Source of the DNA: CAISOG01 sp044375625
Lineage (GTDB): Bacteria; Pseudomonadota; Alphaproteobacteria; CAISOG01
DNA: 37,376 nt
Assembly: GCA_044375625.1 (NCBI GenBank)
Contig: JBILMH010000014.1
Span: 1 to 37,376 of the forward strand
Reading direction: 5' to 3'
Below the pieces are notes generated by a model. That model was not told where the DNA came from and did no database searches. It was given only the letters and a program-made list of their open reading frames with translations. Positions 32,929-37,376 of this stretch are shown in pieces. Position numbers and translations under genes: made by a program. Positions within the stretch are counted from its first letter, which is position 1; every line of letters starts with the position of its first letter.

Positions 32929-33426
32929 ATGACTTTTGTCACCGCCAATCAATTGCCCGCCCTGTTGCAACCGGGGCAACGCCTGTTGGGGTTGGATATT
33001 GGATCCAAAACCATTGGCCTTGCCCTGTCCGATGCGGGGCGCAGTTTTGCCAGCGCGCTACGCACCCACCCACGCGGCAAATTTCCCGTTGATTTGGCCA
33101 TGTTGCGGCAGCTGGTGGATCAGCATCAGGTTGGCGCCCTGATTTACGGCTGGCCATTGACCTTGGATGGCGGCATCAGCCCGTCATGCCAACGGGTTCA
33201 GAATTTTGCCGATTTGGTGGCGGCGCAACTGCCGCTGCCCGCTGTGTTGTGGGATGAACGGCTGTCAACCGCCGCCGTCAACCGCATGTTGATTGACCAA
33301 GCCGACCAAAGCCGCCAAAAACGGGCGGCCAAGGTTGATGCCCTGGCGGCGGCATGGCTGCTGCAGGGGTTTTTGGACTGCCTGTCCAATGCGCAGCAAC
33401 GGCCATCCGATTTGTCAGCGGGCTAA
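32929..33426 (+). CDS. ruvX: RuvX/YqgF RNase H-fold protein
   Basis: RuvX (YqgF) is a Holliday-junction-resolvase-like nuclease also tied to 16S rRNA 5' end maturation. The 165-residue protein has LLGLDIGSKTIGLALSDAGR, LIYGWPLTLDGGISPSCQRV, the metal-binding Glu of LWDERLSTAAVNRML and KVDALAAAWLLQGFLD. Length is normal from the ATG at 32929; upstream ATGs add unlike sequence. Its last 57 bp are duplicated at 34006-34066, beyond the first LOG-like gene. Confidence 0.94.
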   Translation: MTFVTANQLPALLQPGQRLLGLDIGSKTIGLALSDAGRSFASALRTHPRGKFPVDLAMLRQLVDQHQVGALIYGWPLTLDGGISPSCQRVQNFADLVAAQLPLPAVLWDERLSTAAVNRMLIDQADQSRQKRAAKVDALAAAWLLQGFLDCLSNAQQRPSDLSAG

Positions 33427-33430
33427 GGTT
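33370..33430 (+). repeat. ruvX 3' end, parental copy of the direct repeat
   Basis: Sixty-one bases covering the last codons of ruvX and four bases past its stop, matching 34006-34066 at 60 of 61 positions, 636 bp apart. On the other strand it holds the stop codon of the first LOG-like gene (33415-33417). Confidence 0.95.
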
Positions 33431-33942
33431 GTGTTAACGAATTGTTGCACGACGCTTATGTCATTGGTTTTTTGTACAGCAGTGGGATAGGATGCCCACA
33501 TGTTCTCAGGCGCATAAACGATAATCGGTTTTTTGAAACGCAATGCCAACTCAACCTCATTGCGCGTACCCTTACTGCCAGGAAGGGCGATAATGACATG
33601 ACTGGTTAAAATATTGATATGGTTTCGGGTGACCGCATTGGGATCGGTGCCATCAAAAGTCGATAGCGGTGATTGGATGCACAGCTCAACCCACGGATTT
33701 GGATAGCCCTGTTTCAAAACAAAACCTTGTTCGTCATCAGCAATGGTTGGCGCCACCCCAATACACAGCCCCGTTCGGGGTTTCGTGTTAAAAAACGCCT
33801 CAGAGGCCGCGGCCATTACCCCGTTCCCGCCACCCGTTAATAGGTGAAAACCCTGGTGGGCAATCCATTCGGCAATCGGTTGTGCATAGGCATCCCATGG
33901 TTCTTGGCCTGATCCCATGATTCCAATAATTGACAATGGCAT
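33415..33942 (-). CDS. LOG-like (SLOG fold) protein, copy 1
   Basis: A 175-residue Rossmann-type protein of the SLOG/LOG superfamily. The nucleotide-binding loop is LLTGGGNGVMAAASEAF. The position of the LOG motif PGGxGTxxE is filled by ALPGSKGTRNEVELAL, with Ser-Lys in place of Gly-x and the Glu kept. LOG enzymes release bases from nucleoside monophosphates, while other SLOG proteins sense nucleotide-derived signals; which applies here is not clear. An upstream AT-rich stretch (33961-33995) holds promoter-like sequence. Its stop codon is in the ruvX-end repeat, and the gene converges on ruvX with a 12-bp overlap. Confidence 0.85.
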   Translation of the reverse strand: MPLSIIGIMGSGQEPWDAYAQPIAEWIAHQGFHLLTGGGNGVMAAASEAFFNTKPRTGLCIGVAPTIADDEQGFVLKQGYPNPWVELCIQSPLSTFDGTDPNAVTRNHINILTSHVIIALPGSKGTRNEVELALRFKKPIIVYAPENMWASYPTAVQKTNDISVVQQFVNTTLAR

Positions 33943-34005
33943 GATACAAAGCCTTTCTTTGTTAAATATATATTACTATATAGTTTTGATAGAAAGCAAG
34001 TAATT

Positions 34006-34066
34006 TTTTTGGACTGCCTGTCCAATGCGCAGCAACGTCCATCCGATTTGTCAGCGGGCTAAGGTT
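34006..34066 (+). pseudogene. Duplicated 3' end of ruvX
   Basis: A copy of the last 57 bp of ruvX plus four bases, one mismatch in 61 (G to T at 34038). It has no beginning: AT-rich sequence precedes it. It holds the stop codon of the second LOG-like gene (34051-34053) in the same register as the first copy. Confidence 0.95.
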
Positions 34067-34617
34067 AAGGCTGCGTTGACTCGCGTGGCTGCCAAGGGCT
34101 GCGATGTCAACAAGCTGTCAGCAACGAATTGTTGTACGACACTTATGTTATCAGTTTTGGGTGCACCAGCGGGATAGGATTCCCACCTGTTCTCAGGCGC
34201 ATAAACGATAACAGGCGTTCCCTGTTCAACGGCGAGACCTACCTCATCCTGTGTTCCGTTTCCGCCAGGAAGGGCAATGACTACATCAGAATAATGTATA
34301 TTGCTAAGGTTTGCGCTTACTGCCTCTGATTCATTAAAACGAGCGTAGGGGGAGGCGACTGCAACTTCAACCCACGCATTGGCATGGCCATCGGTTGGAA
34401 TAACGCCGATGCATTTACCCTTTCTATAATTTGCAGCACAAAATTCTTCGGATACAGCGGCCATTACCCCGCCCATACCACCTGTTAACAGGTGATAACC
34501 TTGCTCCGCAATCCATTGTCCCAGCGGTTTGGTATAGGCATGATGTGGGTTATCGCGTTCCCCCATTACGCCGATAACGTAGCAAACTTCAATTTCTGCT
34601 TTGGTAATTTCATTCAT
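34051..34617 (-). CDS. LOG-like (SLOG fold) protein, copy 2
   Basis: A 188-residue paralogue of the protein at 33415-33942. It has LLTGGMGGVMAAVSEEF and a canonical LOG motif ALPGGNGTQDEVGLAVEQGT, so it is the better candidate for an active phosphoribohydrolase. Shared features include IVYAPEN, SVVQQFV and the last residues TLAR, which are encoded by the repeated ruvX end. It has an extra C-terminal stretch (about 18 residues, SLLTSQPLAATRVNAA) not in copy 1. The two proteins differ throughout, so they are not a recent duplicate. AGGTTGAAAA lies upstream, and a good promoter precedes it. Confidence 0.87.
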   Translation of the reverse strand: MNEITKAEIEVCYVIGVMGERDNPHHAYTKPLGQWIAEQGYHLLTGGMGGVMAAVSEEFCAANYRKGKCIGVIPTDGHANAWVEVAVASPYARFNESEAVSANLSNIHYSDVVIALPGGNGTQDEVGLAVEQGTPVIVYAPENRWESYPAGAPKTDNISVVQQFVADSLLTSQPLAATRVNAALTLAR

Positions 34618-34646
34618 TTTTCAACCTGAAAATAAATTATAACTTG

Positions 34647-34674
34647 AATATATATGGCAAGAAAGCGCTGTCAA
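34647..34674 (-). promoter_or_regulatory. Probable sigma70-type promoter of LOG-like copy 2
   Basis: On the minus strand TTGACA (34674-34669) and TATATT (34652-34647), spacer 16 bp, about 30 bp upstream of the ATG at 34617. Confidence 0.6.
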
Positions 34675-34700
34675 GGTTCTGAGAGGGAAGAAAAATATAC

Positions 34701-34820
34701 TGTCCATCGCGCGGCAACGGTTATGATATTGTGCGCCTGACCAATGACCACCGATGCGCGACGATGACCACCGATGACCATGGCCGCGATGCCAGCCCGT
34801 CGGGCAGCAGGGATGTCTAA
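34701..34820 (+). pseudogene. GC-rich gene-end fragment without a start
   Basis: Composition switches abruptly from AT-rich to GC-rich near 34701, and one frame reads as protein for 39 codons to a TAA at 34818-34820 (GNGYDIVRLTNDHR, then DDHGRDASPSGSRDV). The frame has no plausible start; upstream it is closed by a TGA at 34680-34682. It contains a short repeat (ATGACCACCGATG twice). After the stop the sequence is AT-rich again. It resembles the scar-like fragment at 6525-6689. The parent gene is not in the window. Confidence 0.35.
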
Positions 34821-34991
34821 ATAATCATTATATAACAGTATGTTGTTGCCATCTCGCTGGCAACAATCTGGCGCATCCGTTCTTTACCAACTTGTAACCA
34901 AAACTTCTTTCGACATCGGGCAAAGGTTATGGAATAGTTAAAGTATAAAATTTGAACAAAATCTTTTTCAAACCCTAAAGGAGTGTCTCTG

Positions 34992-35132
34992 ATGACCAAA
35001 AACACACCACACACTCAGTTTGTTCGGTTCGCGTTGCGCGGTGTTTTAACCACCCTGGAACAAACCGCCAAAACCGTTAGGGAAGCCCCTGGTATGGAAC
35101 TGGCGGCTCAAGACATCAAGGTGACGGCCTAA
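34992..35132 (+). CDS. Small 46-residue protein
   Basis: A short frame with AAGGAG eight bases before the ATG, behind AT-rich sequence with TATAAA at 34944-34949. The product (start MTKNTPHTQFVRFALRGVLT, end AAQDIKVTA) has a basic, possibly amphipathic helix and no membrane segment. I recognise no family. The good ribosome binding site and the change in composition at the start codon support a real gene; conservation would need to be shown. An overlapping minus-strand frame (34817-35014) looks like a shadow. Confidence 0.5.
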   Translation: MTKNTPHTQFVRFALRGVLTTLEQTAKTVREAPGMELAAQDIKVTA

Positions 35133-35185
35133 AAAAAGTTGCCGATGAGACGTTATCGTTCCAGCAGGTTGGTGGCCGTCTTCGC

Positions 35186-35731
35186 CTACACCACCATTTT
35201 GTTCAGCTCAGCAATTACCCGTTTCAATTCGTCGGCGGGTAGCGCGTTGGCAATATCGGCAACAATTTGGGCATCAACGTCATAGCTGGGCATGGCGGGA
35301 TTGGCGTTTAACAGCCATAGATCTTTGGGCACCCGCATTACCCGATCCGCCGCCCGTTGCAACGCCTGCTGATAGGCTTTGTCGTAAAAGGCCAGGTCTA
35401 GGGCAGTTACGGCGGCAAATTCGGCCTCCTCCAAACTGGCCTCTGGCAGATCCAACCCGTGATAGGTTACCAACGCCACCATTAAGGCCTGTGCCAACAA
35501 CGGATCAAAGCTTAGGGCATAATGCTGGCGCTTGCCCTGTTGCCGCAGATCATGCAACCGTTTGACCTTTTGCCGCTTGCGATCCAGCAGCCTTAGCAGG
35601 TACAGCAAATCGGCCTGCTTCATCCCCTCCACCCGCTTTAACAGTGTGCTGTCATGCGGATGTTGCGCCGAATGGGTGAAGATCCCATCCCGCGAATGCC
35701 CGTGCCGTGAATGACCATTATCCGTTTGCAT
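35186..35731 (-). CDS. Hypothetical helical protein
   Basis: A 181-residue protein from the ATG at 35731, behind CAGGG at a suitable distance; ATG at 35737 or further upstream is possible. It has a His-rich start (HSRHGHSRDG), a charged helix (LLRLLDRKRQKVKRLHDLRQ) and a largely helical rest (LEEAEFAAVTALDLAFYDKA, LPADELKRVIAELNKMVV). No family is recognised. It is divergent from asd with a spacer of about 135 bp. Codon choice matches the core genes, so it is probably a native alphaproteobacterial protein of unknown role. Confidence 0.7.
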   Translation of the reverse strand: MQTDNGHSRHGHSRDGIFTHSAQHPHDSTLLKRVEGMKQADLLYLLRLLDRKRQKVKRLHDLRQQGKRQHYALSFDPLLAQALMVALVTYHGLDLPEASLEEAEFAAVTALDLAFYDKAYQQALQRAADRVMRVPKDLWLLNANPAMPSYDVDAQIVADIANALPADELKRVIAELNKMVV

Positions 35732-35866
35732 CACCATTACCCTGTTGCGCTGTCGCCTTAAAATTTCGATCCGTACGTCTTGGCATAACGTGTAACAGCG
35801 CTTACCATGACCCCACATATCATAGCATATGGCTTAACACATTTCAGCAAGCAAGGATTGATTAGA

Positions 35867-36940
35867 ATGGGCTATCGCATCGCCGTGGTTGGGGCAACCG
35901 GTAACGTAGGGCGGGAAATGCTGAAAACCCTGGCGGAGAGGCAATTTCCCGTGCGGGAGGTGGTGGCCTTAGCCTCCGAACGATCGATAGGGCGTGAGGT
36001 TTCCTTTGGTGACGATGATGTGCTGAAGATTCAGGATTTGTCGCAATTTGATTTTCGCGGTTGGGATATCGCCCTGGCCAGCGCGGGCGGTGCGGTTTCG
36101 GCGGAATTTGCCCCACGGGCGGCTAAGGCGGGATGCGTGGTTATCGACAACAGCTCGCATTTTCGGATGGATCCCGATGTGCCGCTGGTGGTGCCAGAGG
36201 TGAATTCACAGGCTATCGCGGGCTACAGCAAACGCCATATCATCGCCAATCCCAACTGCTCCACCATTCAAATGGTGGTGGCGTTAAAGCCTTTGCACGA
36301 CATTGCGCCGATTAAGCGGGTGGTGGTGTCAACCTATCAATCGGTTTCGGGTGCGGGGAAGGAGGCGATGGATGAGCTGTACAACCAAACCCGCGCGGTC
36401 TATGCCCTGACCGAGGGGGCGCCTAAAAAATTCAGCAAGCGTATCGCCTTTAACGTCATCCCGCAGATTGATCAGTTTATGCCCGATGGCAGTACCCGTG
36501 AGGAGTGGAAAATGGCGGTGGAGACCCGAAAAATTCTGGGTGCGGATATCCAGGTGGCCGCCACCTGCGTGCGGGTGCCGGTGTTTATTGGCCATAGTGA
36601 GGCTGTGCAGATAGAATTTGACGCGCCCATTAGCTTGGAGCAGGCACGCCATGCCCTTGCCAAGGCGCCTGGGGTGGCGTTGGTCGAATTGGAGCATGAG
36701 CTGCAATTCATTACCCCGTTGGAATCGGCGGGCGATGATGCGGTGTTTGTCAGCCGTTTGCGGGTTGATCCCACGGTACCGCACGGCCTGTCGCTGTGGG
36801 TGGCGGCCGACAACCTGCGTAAGGGGGCAGCCCTGAACGCGGTGCAAATCGCCGAGGTGCTGGTGCGCGACTATCTAAGCACGCCCGGGGAAACGTTGGG
36901 TAAGGCAGAATCGGCCAAAAACCCAAAGGATGTGGGTTAG
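35867..36940 (+). CDS. asd: Aspartate-semialdehyde dehydrogenase
   Basis: Asd reduces aspartyl phosphate to the semialdehyde that feeds lysine, diaminopimelate, methionine and threonine synthesis. From the ATG at 35867 (GGATTGATTAGA upstream) it has 357 residues. Landmarks are the NADP-binding GYRIAVVGATGNVGREMLKT, SAGGAVSAEFAPRAAKAGCV, the catalytic Cys of IIANPNCSTIQMVVAL (about 131), YQSVSGAGKEAMDEL and TCVRVPVFIGHSEAVQIEF. An ATG at 35807 would add 20 unlike residues. Its stop overlaps the convergent thioredoxin-fold gene by four bases. Confidence 0.97.
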   Translation: MGYRIAVVGATGNVGREMLKTLAERQFPVREVVALASERSIGREVSFGDDDVLKIQDLSQFDFRGWDIALASAGGAVSAEFAPRAAKAGCVVIDNSSHFRMDPDVPLVVPEVNSQAIAGYSKRHIIANPNCSTIQMVVALKPLHDIAPIKRVVVSTYQSVSGAGKEAMDELYNQTRAVYALTEGAPKKFSKRIAFNVIPQIDQFMPDGSTREEWKMAVETRKILGADIQVAATCVRVPVFIGHSEAVQIEFDAPISLEQARHALAKAPGVALVELEHELQFITPLESAGDDAVFVSRLRVDPTVPHGLSLWVAADNLRKGAALNAVQIAEVLVRDYLSTPGETLGKAESAKNPKDVG

Positions 36941-37374
36941 TATTTAATCGAGCAGCCATAGGGTTGGGTGGATCCTAAGCTAACTTTTTTGCCCTCCAGC
37001 AATTCATCCAAAGCCACCTGAACATGGTTGATGGCGCCTGGAATATCCTTAGGATCGCTAGTGGATTTGTTATCAATCGCCCCCTGATAAACCAATATCC
37101 CATCTTTATCAATGACATACATATGGGGGGTGGTGCGTGCCCGATACAAACGCCCCACCTTGCCAAAGGAATCCAACAGAATGGCGTTGGGGGTTGCATC
37201 ATTTTGTTTGGCTATCTGATTGGCCTCATAGGGGCGCACAAACCCCTCTTTCCCCTCCGCAGAAGAAATAATCGATAGCCAGACGACCTTGTCATTTTTT
37301 TCGCCCGCGTATTTCTTTTGCAACGCCTGCATGTTCCCACCTTTGTAGTGTTTTTTGACAAAGGGGCACAGGTG
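36937..37374 (-). CDS. Thioredoxin-fold protein, 5' end beyond the window
   Basis: The last 145 codons of a gene whose start lies past the right edge; the frame is open to the end (HLCPFVKKHYKGGNMQALQK visible from 37374). The pattern CPFVKKHY, followed by VVWLSIISSAEGKEGF, SFGKVGRLYRARTTPHMYVI with the cis-Pro of TTPHM, and GILVYQGAIDNK, fits thioredoxin-like redoxins of the AhpC/TSA-related type with a single Cys in the visible active site. It may be a periplasmic or cytoplasmic peroxidase-like redoxin. The internal ATG at 37332 is not the true start. Confidence 0.88.
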   Translation of the reverse strand, partial: HLCPFVKKHYKGGNMQALQKKYAGEKNDKVVWLSIISSAEGKEGFVRPYEANQIAKQNDATPNAILLDSFGKVGRLYRARTTPHMYVIDKDGILVYQGAIDNKSTSDPKDIPGAINHVQVALDELLEGKKVSLGSTQPYGCSIKY

Positions 37375-37376
37375 AT

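Noticed and set aside
5330..35000. CRISPR arrays or prophage
   Set aside because: No regularly spaced repeats with unique spacers, and no phage structural, terminase or integrase genes were seen.
34817..35014. Minus-strand frame of 65 codons opposite the 46-codon gene
   Set aside because: No ribosome binding site and a composition typical of chance frames in AT-rich DNA; the plus-strand gene has a clear AAGGAG.

Overview
The window looks like a chromosomal segment of a flagellated Gram-negative bacterium, most likely an alphaproteobacterium (Rhodospirillales-like by gene content). The basis is the neighbouring infA and maf genes, a DUF465 protein, a stand-alone ribbon-helix-helix protein, an FlhB-C-terminal-like switch protein beside fliO/fliP, a phosphotransacetylase of the Ptb type paired with ackA, and a GC-rich core gene style. 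The taxon is inferred from content, not from a marker search.

Layout. 1-3262: a small hypothetical gene, a DUF465 protein, trhO overlapping rimM, and hemC. 3287-4457: a single-gene AT-richer insert (winged helix, HATPase, DUF4325). 4488-5329: infA and maf. 5579-7405: an AT-rich island of four small, mostly membrane-type orphan proteins mixed with GC-rich gene-end fragments. 7430-13722: serB, miaA, a higBA toxin-antitoxin pair, nadC, pta and ackA. 13895-14703: an RHH protein and the RNase P RNA gene. 14704-15300: a repeat-rich intergenic region. 15315-20398: a GH108 muramidase, motB/motA and gyrB. 20521-25193: a GDPD-family gene, then flagellar genes (flgB-flgC-fliE leftward; csrA, flhB-like, an unknown gene, fliO and fliP rightward). 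25269-27811: palindromic repeats, a P-loop kinase-like gene, a pterin dehydratase, tRNA-Val and a lytic transglycosylase. 27879-33426: purN with an upstream partner, a solitary ftsA, tRNA-Gly, a FliK-like gene and ruvX. 33415-37376: two divergent LOG-like genes, a 46-codon gene, a hypothetical gene, asd and a thioredoxin-fold gene cut by the window end.

The most unusual pattern is cassette-like inserts at the 3' ends of core genes. At hemC, serB and ruvX the last 30-86 bp of the core gene and its flank occur twice in direct orientation, and between the copies lies one gene with its own upstream signals (respectively HATPase-DUF4325, an unknown 162-residue protein, and a LOG-like protein). The core gene stays intact in each case. 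At hemC and ruvX the repeat also supplies the stop codon of a cargo gene. A possible fourth case is the GDPD gene beside fliE. GC-rich fragments resembling gene ends without a beginning (6525-6689, 34701-34820) may be further scars. No integrase, transposase or integron-type recombinase is visible in the window, so the mechanism is open: integration of small circles by homology at gene ends, or illegitimate recombination with DNA from a relative, are both possible.

A second theme is low-complexity expansion inside conserved proteins: a His/Arg-rich insert in FtsA, a Gly/Ser-rich insert in GyrB, a duplicated cap motif in SerB, and Ser/Pro/Glu repeat tails in CsrA and RimM.
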